Positions 12,001 to 28,955 of a DNA stretch of 64,000 bases are shown one piece after another. Origin of the DNA: Sceloporus undulatus (Eukaryota > Chordata > Lepidosauria > Squamata > Phrynosomatidae); contig NC_056528.1 in NCBI RefSeq assembly GCF_019175285.1, forward strand, positions 18,083,020-18,147,019. Direction: 5' to 3'. The position numbers were made by a program, and so were the translations under genes. Positions within the stretch are counted from its first letter, which is position 1; each line of letters begins with the position of its first letter. The notes below the pieces were generated by a model. The model made no database searches. It saw only the letters and a list, made by a program, of their open reading frames with translations, and had not been told where the DNA came from.

Positions 12001-13281
12001 TTACTAAGGACACTAGTCATACACTAGTTCCCATGCATAAGAAAGGACTTTTCTTTTTTGCACCCTTACATCATTTTTGTAGCCATCTTTTCACCAACCA
12101 ACTTTTGTATTTCTATTCCTCTCTTTCTTTTCCTAGTAGACACCTCTCCAGTTATTCCGGGGTTTAAAGACTTTGTTCCCAGAGAATGCCAAATGATTTC
12201 ATGTTTGGATCGGGAGAATTCACCCCATCCAACCATTTTACTTTTCCTAGCAGGAAAATGCACTCAAGCTAAAACTCAGTGGCCACACAGAGACAATTTG
12301 TTAAGCTTCCTCCACTTTGTAAACATAAATGCTTTGAATGTCTATGGCTCACTACTTGTCCACCTACCTCACGTCCTATCAAGTGGGAGAGCTCCACTGC
12401 TCCCTTGGCATTTGCAATGCCTAGAACAGGATGCTCTGCAATAGGAGCATGGCACCTTGAAAAGGAATAGATAAAAGAGTTCAGTAGAAGCCCAAGAGAA
12501 CCCCTGAACACTTTCTTTAGGAAGGAAAGGGAAAGAGGTGGGTGGGATGGCTGGGGTTAATTCACTTAAGCATTACATACGATGATAGGAATTTTGTGTT
12601 GATTGCATTGGATTATGATAGCTTCCAATCTAAGCCACTCCAAAATTGGGGCTTAATTAACATTTACTAATCAAGTAGGTCATAAAAACCTGTAATTCTA
12701 CAACTTTACTGCAGAACATACAGAAAAAAAACATTTAGGTGTCAGCATCTGCTTCCAGCACTACCATTTAATGTCCAGTACAGCAGCCATTTCCAGCCTT
12801 TGGACCTCAGTCAATGGTGCGAAAGGTTGTTCTTCAAAGTAGTAGACATATAGGCGGCCCAGACGCACATGAGGCTCATTGTTTTCATCAGGGCTTTCAC
12901 CAGGCTGCAACAGGAAGCAGAATTAAAAACTATAACTGGAGTAATTGTTTCATTTTACCCAATCTGAGATTTATAATTTTGTGAGAAATATAGCAGCCTC
13001 TGTCAGAGAGCTCTAGCGCCACAACTAACTACAAAACTGAGGGTCCCATAGCAATGAGCCATGGCAGTTAAAGTGGTGTCAAACTGCATTCTTTCTGCAG
13101 TTCAAATGCAGCTGAATCTCTTGGAAGAGCTTCCACTCACCTTGCTGGAAGGTTTCTTCAGCTGGTAGGTGCCACATGCAAGGATGCTGTGCCAGCCATC
13201 CACAGGGCACCATTCCACAGCATCAGCACTGTATTCTGTGTTGACCACCTGCAAGGTCTGAGTCTTGCACTGCACAGCCAT
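9072..13281 (-). CDS. DPH7: DPH7, diphthine methyl esterase (WD40)
   Basis: DPH7 (WDR85) removes the methyl ester from diphthine methyl ester on eEF2 histidine, allowing the final amidation to diphthamide in the cytosol. Nine coding exons in gene order: 13281-13141, 12904-12765, 12455-12368, 11781-11687, 11258-11092, 10434-10362, 10244-10179, 9927-9755, 9517-9072. Phases agree throughout and give 463 codons with the stop, so 462 aa against about 452 in human. Diagnostic segments are ADAVEWCP near the start, [68 protein letters not shown] and [17 protein letters not shown] at the end, spread over the WD40 blades. A long polar insert before the last blade (about 9130-9380) also occurs, with different sequence, in the human protein. 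The start at 13281 matches the human N-terminus. An acceptor at 13300 implies an upstream noncoding exon. Confidence 0.96.
11400..11640. other. DPH7 intron segment without identified content
   Basis: This stretch between DPH7 exons 4 and 5 is open on the + strand (11432-11788), but the last part of that frame is the shadow of the true minus-strand exon. I do not recognise the rest and see no splice signals supporting a gene. Confidence 0.3.
12990..13115. repeat. hAT-like MITE copy
   Basis: Family marks CTGTCAGAGAGCTCTAGCGCC, ACAACTAACTACAAAAC, GCAGTTAAAGTGGTGTC and TTTCTGCAG are present in order, within DPH7 intron 1. Confidence 0.7.
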
Positions 13282-13491
13282 GTCAGAGCATTTTCTTGGT
13301 CTAGAAGGAAGAAAGGCAAGCAGAGGAATGAAAGGGTTAATAAGCGCCTGAGATTATGAATTAAGAAAGAACACTCACAACGCACTAGCGATTTAGTTTT
13401 AGGAATGGGTAAAGGATGTCCCAAGACTGTTTCTGTGACCCTCAACATTTCCATACCTCCCTGTTTCTGACTTTAAAAAAAAGAAGTGAAT

Positions 13492-13697
13492 AAATTAGGT
13501 TTTTGTGGGTTTTTTGGGCTATGTGGCCATGGCCTAGAAGGGTTTCTTCCTGACATTTCGCCAGCATCTGTGGCTTTGGCATCTTCAGGGAATGCATTCT
13601 TCGAAGATGCCAAAGCCATAAATGCTGGCGAAATGTCAGGAAGAAACCCTTCTAGAGCATGGCCACATAGCCCCAAAACCCCACAAAAACCAATTAA
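13492..13697. repeat. Near-perfect palindromic MITE
   Basis: Arms of about 90 bases (13500-13586 and 13604-13691) are inverted copies. Marks are TTTTTGGGCTATGTGGCCAT, TTCCTGACATTTCGCCAGCA and TGGCATCTTC. The element sits just upstream of the DPH7 exon that carries the start codon. The outer ends, GTTTTTGTGGG and CCCCACAAAAAC, are terminal inverted repeats. Confidence 0.85.
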
Positions 13698-14162
13698 AGA
13701 CATCTCTCTTTGAAAACACCTACCTTCATTTTAACAGGCATCCCACACCAAGCGCACAAAAAGCCCCATTCAGAGACACACACACACAACTGTGGCTCGA
13801 AATAGTGTACATAAGCTGCTCTCCTTAATCTCCCCAAGCAAGCATACCTACCAACCGACACACAACGCAGGGAAGGCGTGAGGGAGTGATCTTTTCCCCT
13901 CTTAAAATCCCTGCTTGGATGTGGGGAAAGGGCAAATAAAAAAGCCACTATCCTTTAGACCTGAGAGAACACCTTTCTAGGGATCTCCAGGTCTTCCAGT
14001 GCAACTCTGTAGTCACTATCTGCCAGAGGTTGAGCATAGAAACATGCTGGAGGACCTACAAATACCTGGAGAAGTGTTCTCTCTAGGAACCTCTAGGTCC
14101 TCCAGCACAACTCTATGGTCAACCTCTGGCAGAGTTGCACTGGAAAACAGTGCATCTAGTCC

Positions 14163-14335
14163 AGTTTGAATCCCCACTTAGCCCTGAAACCTTGGGCAAG
14201 TCACACTCTCTCAGCCCCAGAGGAAGGCCATGGCAAGCTCCCCTTTGGAGAAACCTTGCCAAGAAAACCCCAGGATAGGTGCGCCTTAGGGTTGCCATAA
14301 GTCAGAAACAACTCAAAGGTGCACAACCACAGCAC
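14163..14335 (+). repeat. MIR-like tRNA-headed SINE
   Basis: Marks in order: TTTGAATCCCCACTTAG (B-box-like), CTTGGGCAAGTCACAC, TCTCTCAGCCCCAGAGGAAG, CTTGCCAAGAAAACCCC, and a tail GTTGCCATAAGTCAGAAAC. This is nearly a full copy. Confidence 0.75.
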
Positions 14336-14338
14336 ATT

Positions 14339-14515
14339 TAAACCAGTACTGTGGCAGCTTCATCCTATGCAGGTCTGGGTCTTGTGGTTTTGGCACCGCT
14401 TTAACTTGCTGGCTGGCTCTCTTGCTATGGAATTCTGGGAGTTGGAGTTTCAGTGCTGGTGCTTCACAAAACTACAAATCCCAGGGTTTTCTAAGATGGA
14501 GCCATGGCATTTGGC
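14339..14515. repeat. hAT-like foldback MITE
   Basis: Has CTATGGAATTCTGGGAGTTG and, in inverted sense, ACAAAACTACAAATCCCAGG, flanked by CCGCTTTAACT and the partial partner GGAGCCATGGCA. Confidence 0.65.
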
Positions 14516-14559
14516 AAGGTCCAAATCCAGACTCACCATGTCAACCCGTTTTGGGTGAC

Positions 14560-14800
14560 CCTAATAGGGAAGCCACACAAGTCTCTCAGCCTCAGAGGAA
14601 GGCCATGGCAAACCCCTCTGGGAAGAAACCTTGTCAGGAAAACACCATGATGGTTCCCCCTCAGGATCAATGGAAACCCAGTCTAAGCCACACTCTCTCA
14701 GCCTCAGAGGGTATGGCAAACCACACTCTGAAGAAACCTTGCCAAGAAACAAAAAACACAATAATAGGGTCGCCATAAGCACACAATAATAACAACAACA
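14560..14800 (+). repeat. Two nested or tandem partial MIR-like SINEs
   Basis: The SINE body (TCTCTCAGCCTCAGAGGAAG, then GAAGAAACCTTG) occurs twice, at about 14575 and 14690, and is followed by GGGTCGCCATAAG and an (AAC)n tail at 14786-14808. Confidence 0.7.
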
Positions 14801-14924
14801 ACAACAACTTGAAAGAAACCAGTCTCTGCAAATGGAGCCAGGCTGCCTCTGAGGCCTCCATGATGCTAACCTCGTTCCTTTCCAGGCCTCTGAGGGGGAA
14901 AAGGAGGAGCCCCCAGGAAGGCCA

Positions 14925-15110
14925 AGGCCTGCTCCTTCCCCTCACGGCTCCCTGAGGAGAAACGGAACCGCCATGGCTCCTAGTCCTTCCTTCCAGCTCC
15001 TCCCTTCCAAGTTCCATTCCCTCCCACTTCAGGGGCCGCCATCTTGGCGCCCCGCCTCCTCCTTTCCATGAAGCCGCCATGCTCCAAGTGGAATGCATGC
15101 CTCGGAGGAC
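14925..15110 (-). promoter_or_regulatory. Likely DPH7 promoter with YY1 site
   Basis: A GC-rich stretch holds GCCGCCATCTTGG at 15035-15047, which reads as the YY1 consensus (AAGATGGCGGC) on the minus strand. A GC box, CCCCGCCTCC, follows at about 15050, and another GCCGCCAT lies near 15071. YY1 sites in this orientation are common just downstream of start sites. The DPH7 coding exon needs an upstream noncoding exon, so this is a reasonable promoter. The assignment is inferred. Confidence 0.45.
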
Positions 15111-15299
15111 GTGTCCGGGGGAAAGGAGGACGCCTGGCCACCCTGGGCATTGGGGGCTCACCCCCAAAGAGTGCCACCCCTTGGCCCCCTTCCTGGCCAG
15201 GACTTGGGCTTTGGGGCTAGAGCTGGAAGAGAGAGAGCCCAAGGCAAGGGCCATGCAGCAACTCTCAATCCTTTGCCAGGGACTGTGGCCCACCCTCTG

Positions 15300-16140
15300 T
15301 GCCAATGTCCAGCTGGACACTTCCCATCATCCCCAGGCGACGCAGAACTAGGCTTGGGAATGAAATTCCCATCATCCTCTGGCCCTCAGGGGCGGGCCGG
15401 CCATGTTTTCCCAGGGGGTGATGGGAATTACAGTCCAAAAGCCATGCCTAGGGACCTTGCAGTCCTTGTCAAGCTCCTCAGGGTTGAGGGGGAGCAGCAG
15501 GCCTCTTGAACTGCAGGACCCATCATCCTCCTTCCCAGGGTTGGTGACTTGAATGTCAATTCTAGGGGTTTTGGAGGACACTTCCCATCATCCTCATCAG
15601 GCCCAGAATGTCAGGGAGGTTTCAAGGCCTCCATTCTCTGCCCTGGAGCCTTTCAAGAGAAGGGTCGGAGGACACTTCCCATCATCCCCAGGCCATGCAG
15701 AGGCCCTCCTTGGCCCCTCCCTCCAGCTCCTTTCTGGAAATGCCCAGCATCCTGGAGCCCTCCGAAGGTGATGATGGGAATTGTAGTCCAAAAGCCATGC
15801 CTCGTCAAGCCCACAGACCCAGACTTGAGCTCTTCAGGGTTCAGGGGGAGCAGCAGGCCTCTTGAACTGCAGGGCCCATCATCCCCCTTCCCAGGGTTGG
15901 TGACTTGAATGTCAATGCTAGGGGTCTTGGAGGACACTTCCCATCATCCTCATTAGGCCCAGAATGTCAGGGAGGTTTCAAGGCCTCCCTTCTCTGCCCT
16001 GGAGCCTTTCAAGAGGAGGGTCGGAGGACACTTCCCATCATCCCCAGGCCATGCAGAGGCTCTCCTTGGCCTCTTCCTCCAGCTCCTTTCTGGAAATGCC
16101 CAGCATCCTGGAGCCCTCCGGGGGATGATGGAAAATGTAG
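15300..16140. repeat. Tandem duplication, 356-bp period
   Basis: A segment with GGTTGGTGACTTGAATGTCA (15539 and again at 15895) and CAGGGAGGTTTCAAGGCCTC repeats with a period of 356 bases. There are two nearly full copies and diverged flanking parts from about 15300 to 16140. Each copy carries several CTTCCCATCATCC phrases and their inverse GATGATGGGAATTGTAGTCC. Frames run open on both strands because stops are rare in the GC-rich unit, not because it encodes protein. It lies upstream of DPH7 on the side away from the gene. Confidence 0.8.
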
Positions 16141-16399
16141 TCCAAAGCCAAGAAGGCTGCATCGCGAAGGGCGCCAGGAGCAGCGAACCCATCATCCTTC
16201 TTCCCTCTGGTCCTGCTGCAGAAGCAGAGGGAAGGGTCCTTTAAAGATATAGATATATATAGATATAAAGGAATTGTATGTTTAATAGACTTTGCTGCCC
16301 AATGGGCTTCTCAGGGGAGCCCTGGGAGGAGGAAGGGATCTCTGGAGCTGACTCCATCTCTGGCTCCATCCAGAGGCTGCAGTGCTCTAGACAGAGTAG

Positions 16400-16414
16400 C
16401 CACGAGAGGGCGCC
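16400..16414 (+). promoter_or_regulatory. CTCF-like motif
   Basis: CCACGAGAGGGCGCC fits the CTCF core (CCA-C-NAGRGGGCGC type) closely. It lies between DPH7 and ZMYND19. A second one in the same orientation is at 29573. Occupancy is inferred from motif only. Confidence 0.5.
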
Positions 16415-16612
16415 CTTTCCCCTTCATGAAAATGAAAGTACAGTAGTAGGCCTCAAAAGGAAGAGGCCTCAGGGCTTCGAGGAGAAGCTGAGCCTGAACC
16501 CAATAAATAGTTGTTGTTGTTGTTGTTTATTGTGTGCCTTATTTTGCTCTTTGTGGCCGCCCTAAGTTTTGGGCAGTTTTCTTAGCAAGAGTGGGGCTGC
16601 AAAAACCGTTTT

Positions 16613-16752
16613 TAACCCCGCTTTAACTAGTCTTTTTCTGTCTCTTTGCTATGGAATTCTGGGAGTTGGAGTTTGTTGGGCCCACGACAAAATCCAGCTC
16701 CCAGAATTCCATAGAAGAGAGACAGAAAAAAGTGTTAAAAACGGAGCCAAAA
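16613..16752. repeat. hAT-like foldback MITE with both arms
   Basis: Left arm CTGTCTCTTTGCTATGGAAT ... and right arm ATTCCATAGAAGAGAGACAG are inverted copies around GTTGGGCCCACGAC. Outer ends read CCGCTTTAACTAG and GTGTTAAAAACGG. Confidence 0.8.
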
Positions 16753-16784
16753 CGGGTTATTAACGATGATAATAAAGGATTTTG

Positions 16785-16974
16785 AGGGCGTTTCTGGCTT
16801 ATGGCGGCCGTATTATGGGGTTTTCCTTGGCAAGTTTCTTCAGAGGGATCCTCTGAGGCCGAGAGTGTGACTTGAACTCAAGGGCCACACAGTGGGTTTC
16901 TATGGCTGAGGGAGGATTTGAACCCTGGTCTCCAGAGTCCAACACTCAGATCACTATATGTCACACTGGTTCCA
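16785..16974 (-). repeat. MIR-like tRNA-headed SINE
   Basis: Reads in reverse: GGCTTATGGCGGCCG, GGGGTTTTCCTTGGCAAG, GAGAGTGTGACTTG, GATTTGAACCCTGGTCTCC and GTCCAACACTCAGATCACTA. The last two are the tRNA-like head. Confidence 0.8.
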
Positions 16975-16975
16975 A

Positions 16976-17117
16976 CTATATATATATATATATATATATT
17001 CAAAAAATTCAAAGCCAGTGTGGTGTGGTGAAGCTGTGTGTTGGACTATGACTCTTGGGACCATATATATGTGTGTGTGTATACTGTACACATATCTATA
17101 CACACACACATAATACA

Positions 17118-17156
<39 letters not shown>

Positions 17157-17360
17157 TATTATATACACACACACATATATATACATACACTCATATACAC
17201 ACCTTATATGTGTGTGTGTGAGATATATGCACATTATATATATACTGTATATACACTCAGAGTATACACATACAAACATACACACATACACTGTATGTAT
17301 GTATACACACACATTTTATGTATATTTACACACATATATACACACAGCACATACACACAC
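16976..17360. repeat. Compound (TA)n/(CA)n microsatellite
   Basis: A (TA)n run at 16977-16999 is followed, after a 50-base SINE head fragment, by alternating TA/CA/TG repeats from 17061 to about 17360. Frames open in both strands across it are low-complexity Tyr/Ile/His/Thr artefacts. Confidence 0.9.
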
Positions 17361-17529
17361 AGAGTCACCGAATATAGCTCCTGAGATGTTATCGAAATGG
17401 GTTTCAGGAGTTGAATTAAAAATGAATAAATAGGGTTTTGAGGGGTTTTCCTTGAACTACAGCTCCCATTATCCTTCAGCTGATGAGACTTAATGGGAAT
17501 CAGAGTCCAGCAACAGGAGGCAGGGGATG

Positions 17530-17735
17530 AGGGTCCCCCAATTCTGGTTTGTTATATAGACTATTGGTGACAGCTTTCATAAGGTACAAAAATTCTGGGT
17601 TTTGTAGTTTTACAAGCCGTCTCTGCCAGTGCTGGTGCTCCACAAAACTACAAATCCCAGGATTTTGCAGGACAGAGCCATGGCAGTTAAAGTGGTGTCG
17701 AGCTGCATTACTTCTGCAGTGTAGATGCACCCCTA
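17530..17735. repeat. hAT-like foldback MITE
   Basis: Inverted segments AATTCTGGGTTTTGTAGTTT and AAAACTACAAATCCCAGGAT lie around 17630, with GCAGTTAAAGTGGTGTCGAG and TTCTGCAGTGTAGATGCACC after them. Confidence 0.75.
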
Positions 17736-17739
17736 GAGA

Positions 17740-17922
17740 TGTGGTGTGCCTTCATCAAGTCATTTCTGACTTATGGCAACCCTATCCGGGCAGGGTTTGT
17801 TCAGAGGATTTGCCTTTCTGAGGCTATATGACTTGCTCAGTCACCCCAAGTGTGTTTCCATGGCTGAGAGGAGGATTTGAACCCCGGTCTCCAGTTTGTA
17901 GCTCAGGGAACCATTGCGCCAC
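17740..17922 (-). repeat. MIR-like tRNA-headed SINE
   Basis: Reverse-oriented copy: GTGCCTTCATCAAGTCATTT, TGACTTATGGCAACCC, GATTTGAACCCCGGTCTCC and AACCATTGCGCCA. Confidence 0.75.
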
Positions 17923-18384
17923 GCTTGGAAGAAATGACCCAAAGGAAATGTTGGTCAATCTAGCAGGACTGGCCCAAGTTATTACACTGCCTGGGGCAAA
18001 GATAATATCCCATTCCACATGCAAAAGCTGCTAAATATTGAATGTTTCTTCAACACAAGAATGGGACAGGCAGCTCAAAGGACTCACCTCAAAGGACAAG
18101 GCACCGCAAAACGAAGGGCACTACGAAATAAAAAGCTAAACACCTTCCCATAAATGTCAATGCATGCCTCTTCCATCATGCTCAAAAAAATGGAGGATGT
18201 TGTAAAATTCCTCCTGGACATAAGGTTGAAATGCCCTGGAAAAGGAGGACATCTGGTTGCCTAAATGCTTAGGGAACGATGCTGCGTGGCAAACAGCTCC
18301 CCTCCAATGTTATTCCAGCCACATGAAGCATCCGCCTCACCCTAATAGTTGGGCTATTCTTGTTCTCTGGTACTACATGCCCTC

Positions 18385-18438
18385 AAGGCACCCTCTAATC
18401 TCAGATTGGAAGCTAAACAGGGTCAGGCCTGGTTAATA
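18385..18438 (+). repeat. 5S rRNA-like SINE fragment
   Basis: ATCTCAGATTGGAAGCTAAA followed by CAGGGTCAGGCCTGGTTA matches the 5S rRNA internal promoter on the plus strand. It is cut off by the mariner-like element that starts at 18439. Confidence 0.65.
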
Positions 18439-18655
18439 CAGTCGGTCTTCCGTATCCTCGGATTCAACTATCCAAAGCTTGAAAATATGTTTTTAAAAAT
18501 ATAAATACCTCAAAGCAAACTTTGATTTTGCCATTTTAGATAAGGGGCTTCTTTATACTATGCTACTGTGTTTAATGGGACTTGACTATCTACAGATGTT
18601 AGTAACCACAGGAGGGTCCTGGAGCCAAACCCCAGCAAATACCAAGGTCTCACTG
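18439..18655. mobile_element. Tc1/mariner-type MITE with TA target site
   Basis: Starts CAGTCGGTCTTCCGTATCC and ends ATACCAAGGTCTCACTG, flanked by TA on both sides (18437 and 18656). The interior is AT-rich and noncoding. A second copy is at 19094-19300 and a fragment at about 34370. It appears inserted at the edge of a 5S-like SINE. Confidence 0.8.
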
Positions 18656-18779
18656 TATTTGCATGAGAGGAATAGGAATAGCAGGCACTTAATGATAAAT
18701 TTCAGAGGGAGGCAAGAGCAAATGATCTCTGAGTGTCCCTTGGCTATGAAAACCCTATTAAATTAATAGGGTCACCATA

Positions 18780-18928
18780 AGCCTAGAGCAATGGACCCCA
18801 AAACTGTGCTCTTTAAGGGATTTTGGACACAGAATCCCAGACTATTGGTAGCATGGCTGACGGTTTTGGGAGCTGAAGCGCAAAATCTCTTAAAGGACAG
18901 TTTGGGGACCACCGTTCTAGAGGCAACT
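18780..18928. repeat. hAT-like foldback MITE
   Basis: Left AATGGACCCCAAAACTGTGC and right GGACAGTTTGGGGACCACCG are inverted. The middle has AATCCCAGACTATTGG. It shares its plan with 39527-39640 and 25358-25492. Confidence 0.75.
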
Positions 18929-19093
18929 TGAAGCCAAGTGCATACATTTCTATTGGCTAGGTGTTCAGGGGAATAGGGCCATTTATTTAAGACATTCCTC
19001 CTCCTGGACCAGGGCAATGAACTGTGTATTACAGAGATTATTGGGACATTGCCTTTGATTGATGAAATTCATTCAAAAGCAGCGTTATTTGTA

Positions 19094-19300
19094 CAGTTGG
19101 CCTTCTGTATCAAAGGATCCAAGCATCCATGACTTGGAAATATTATTAAAATATATAAACCCCCCAAAGCAAATCTTGATTTTGCCATTCTATGTAAGGG
19201 CCACCATGTTACTATGACACTGTATTTAATAGGACTTGAATATCCAGATTTTAGTATCCACAGGGAGTCCTGGAACCAAACCCAGGCAGATACCAAGGGG
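19094..19300. mobile_element. Tc1/mariner-type MITE, second copy
   Basis: Begins CAGTTGGCCTTCTGTATC after TA, contains TATAAACCCCCCAAAGCAAA and ends TGGAACCAAACCCAGGCAGA TACCAAGG. The right tip is eroded. Confidence 0.7.
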
Positions 19301-19324
19301 TTTATGAGACATTCAGAAACATAG

Positions 19325-19612
19325 CTATGTGGGTCAGGAATATCAATAGGCAAAGGGATCTTGTAGCACCTTTGAGACCAAACTGTGCAAAAGAAGTTGT
19401 TGCATCCATTTAGCTTTCTCTGTCAGAGAGCTTTGGTGCCACAATAAACTACAATTCCCAAGACTCCCTGAGCCAGGGCAGTTGAAGCAGTCTCAAACTG
19501 GATTATTTCTGCAGTGTGTTTTGGACCCAAGTCTAGGAAAGCTTATGCCACAACTTCTTTTGCACAGTTAAGTTTCAAAGGTGCTACAAGATCCCTTTGC
19601 ATACTGATATCC
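19325..19612. repeat. Foldback MITE split by an inserted hAT-like MITE
   Basis: The outer arms (19337-19400 and 19545-19605) are inverted: GGGATCTTGTAGCACCTTTG versus CAAAGGTGCTACAAGATCCC. Between them at 19410-19525 sits a different MITE (CTGTCAGAGAGCTTTGGTGC ... AACTACAATTCCCAAG ... TTTCTGCAGTGTGTTTTGGAC). Relatives of the outer element are at 25507-25732, 46848-46915 and 61243-61378. Confidence 0.75.
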
Positions 19613-22040
19613 CAGTAATCGCTCTCCAGATTTAGCCAATATAATGTTTAGTGCCTGATTCTCCCATTTACACACCACAATTTTAAGGATACAAACAAAC
19701 CCAGGTAAAGCTATAAGCAAGAATGCAATAGTGGGTTTTTCTCGTCCCTTGTGAGAGCCACCAGAGCAGACAAAGCTTTGAAAATGTCATGACCCCCATA
19801 GATATGTATATTTATGCCACTAGAATAGCACTAGTTGGCTCAAGCAATAAAGTCACTTAGGTGGGAGTACTTTGGTGTAAACTGCTTGGAAAGGCAAGCT
19901 AATGCACATATCCAGTTTGAAACAAAGAACCTGGTAAATGGGAGTGTGTGAGAGAATAAGAAGTGAGCACTAGAGGAAGGATGGATATATAACAACACAC
20001 AAGCACCTATTTGGGTCCCAGCAGCAGATTTCCTCAGGATTTGAAAACTGACATTTTCCTCAATTTCTTAAGAGTGAAGGCAGGCAAACCCCAGAATCTC
20101 ATTTGATTCATGTATGCCAAAGTGAAAATCAAGGATTTCCTTTATTTTGTGAAGCAAGCACTGGAAAATAGGCTCAGGCTGAACCCCTCTTATATAGAGA
20201 ACTCTTGGCCACAATCGCCAGCGTCTAAATTACTATGCTAAAAGTATTGGATCCTAGTCTGTAATCAGTCTTACATGACTATTACAGGCTAAGTTTCCCT
20301 GTACCCTCAAAGGAAATGGCCAAATTTAGTTACTATTTTGGCTTTGGTTTTATTGTACCCGGTTTAAAGGCAGAGGTGCAGGGATTTCTATCAAAAAACA
20401 AACTGAGTTTCCTGACTCAGTTCCAGATTAGGAGCAGCTATGCATGCCTTGTAGTTGTGGCACAGCCCCTGAGGTGATCTGCAAGCACAGCCTTCTTGCT
20501 TGGATGCAAGAAATTAGTCTGCCTTGGAGCAAACACGGAAGGAGCAACCTCCACCAGTCGCTTCATGACAGCGTAGGCTGCTAACATCAATCCAAAGTCC
20601 CTTAAATCTGAATGAGATTTGGAAAGGGAGGGCTCAAGTTGTCATACACAGCTTGAACTTTCCTTTTTAACTGAAAGCCCCACGAAGTTTTGAGTGCACT
20701 CTCTCTTAACTCTCCATCTGCAAAATGGACGTTCCATATACCTAGTCTTGAAGGTTCACTTTTGCTATTGGCTTTAACAGTTGGCTGCATTTTGCTGGCC
20801 CAGGGCGAGGACTACTAATTCTAGGTACTTTGGTCACCAAAAGCTAGTTTGTGTATCATTTTCTTTATTTAAAAAAAAACAACAACTTATATTTCCTACA
20901 GAACACACAAGCTTTGGAGCCCCAAGGCCACAAAGTAAAATTGTTTGGCCCCCCCAGATATTGTTGGACTTCCCCTCCCAGAAATCATAGCCACCATGGC
21001 AAATAATAAGGAACTGCAGGAGTTGTTTTCCAAGCCAGGTCTAAAGGTTTCCTATCCCTGGGAACAATGTCTTCCACTAACTTTGCAGACCTTACATCTC
21101 CAAGATGGTAGATATAAGGAAAGCATCCTTTCCACCTTAGAGATTTTGACGTCAGAGGCTGAAGGAGGTAGTTATATCACACAGCCAAGCATCTGGAGCA
21201 GACTAAATTTAGTATTAGACATGCCAGTATGGACTGCCTTGGGATGGCCCCCTCCTCATTTTAAGTCACCCATCCATGTCCCATGCTTTTGTTCATGGAA
21301 GATCGCCAGCACTCTCATCCCTACTTTTCATGGTTCTTTAAGAAGCGGTGCAAAGATCATCAGAGACTAAGACAGCAATGATGGGTGCTGTGGCAGCCAC
21401 TATAAATAAAGAGATGGCTAAGAAATTTGACAAGAGGTAGTTTAAATCTCAGCAGGTCAACTGTTTTGATCCCTTTGGAGGCAGTGGGGAAAGGTTGCAC
21501 GGGGGAAGATAGGACAAATCAGCCACGCTGGCTCAAAGTAAAAAGGCAGCCAATCCATTCCAATCCTTTACTTGAAAACACAACTTCCATGCAGAGTTGT
21601 TCAGATTAACTGCTGATGTCTGAGCTAGCTCCCTTGGCCCTCTCCCAGCCACAGCGGGAGGAAAAGCTTTCGCTACAGGACAGTTATTTCAACCAACAAT
21701 GTGTTCTCACCTGAACATTACAGTAAATGAGTCCTATATAAGAGAACTGCTAACAAAAAAGAAAACCCTGTACACAACTTTACAAACATATTAACATATA
21801 AATAACAGGAAGCTTCCGGCCAGGAGAGCTCCCACAGTAGTCTTTTTGCTTGAGACTAACACTGGAAGGGGAGAACCAGTCCCTTTCCTCAAGCATCACA
21901 GGGGTTGGTTTGTAATCTGTTTTTGTTTTTTCCTCGTTGTCAGTGCCTCTGGCTTCAAGTGAGCAGTCTGTGCAAAGCAGGCACCTCCCCTCACCCTCTG
22001 AGAAGGTGCCCCATGTGTGGCTAAGGCCTCGGTTAGCCGG
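19613..22040. other. ZMYND19 downstream region, no gene seen
   Basis: AT-rich sequence downstream of ZMYND19 on its strand. Some of 21720-22040 is probably its 3'UTR. At 20930-21060 a degenerate MITE-like stretch is visible (TATTGTTGGACTTCCCCTCC). The open frame at 20945-21370 crosses this repeat and has no splice or start context that I trust. Confidence 0.4.
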
Positions 22041-28798
<6,758 letters not shown>

Positions 28799-28799
28799 G

Positions 28800-28955
28800 G
28801 CGAGGGGAAAGAAGGAGGAGGAGAGAAAGGGAGGAAGGAAGGAAGGGAAAAGGAAGGAAGGAAGGAAGGAGGAGGAGAGGGGAGGGAAGGGGAAAGAACG
28901 AGGGGAGACGCCGCCGAGGCCACGCGCCGCCGCCGCCGCCGCCGCCTGGCCTCGC
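28800..28955. repeat. GGAA/GAGG purine tract and (GCC)n
   Basis: An almost pure purine run with GGAAGGAAGGAAGG units lies at 28802-28900 immediately 5' of the ZMYND19 ATG, so its mRNA leader is a CT-rich tract. A (GCC)n run follows at 28925-28947. Long open frames here are composition artefacts. Confidence 0.85.

Noticed and set aside
14667-15937. Several overlapping open frames on both strands
   Set aside because: Explained by the 356-base tandem duplication and GC-rich sequence; no splice sites or family match.
17038-17433. Tyr/His/Thr-rich open frames
   Set aside because: Pure translation of a CA/TA microsatellite; the same holds at 28065-28445.
20945-21370. 141-codon open frame
   Set aside because: It starts in MITE-like repeat and has no family match, splice sites or upstream promoter.
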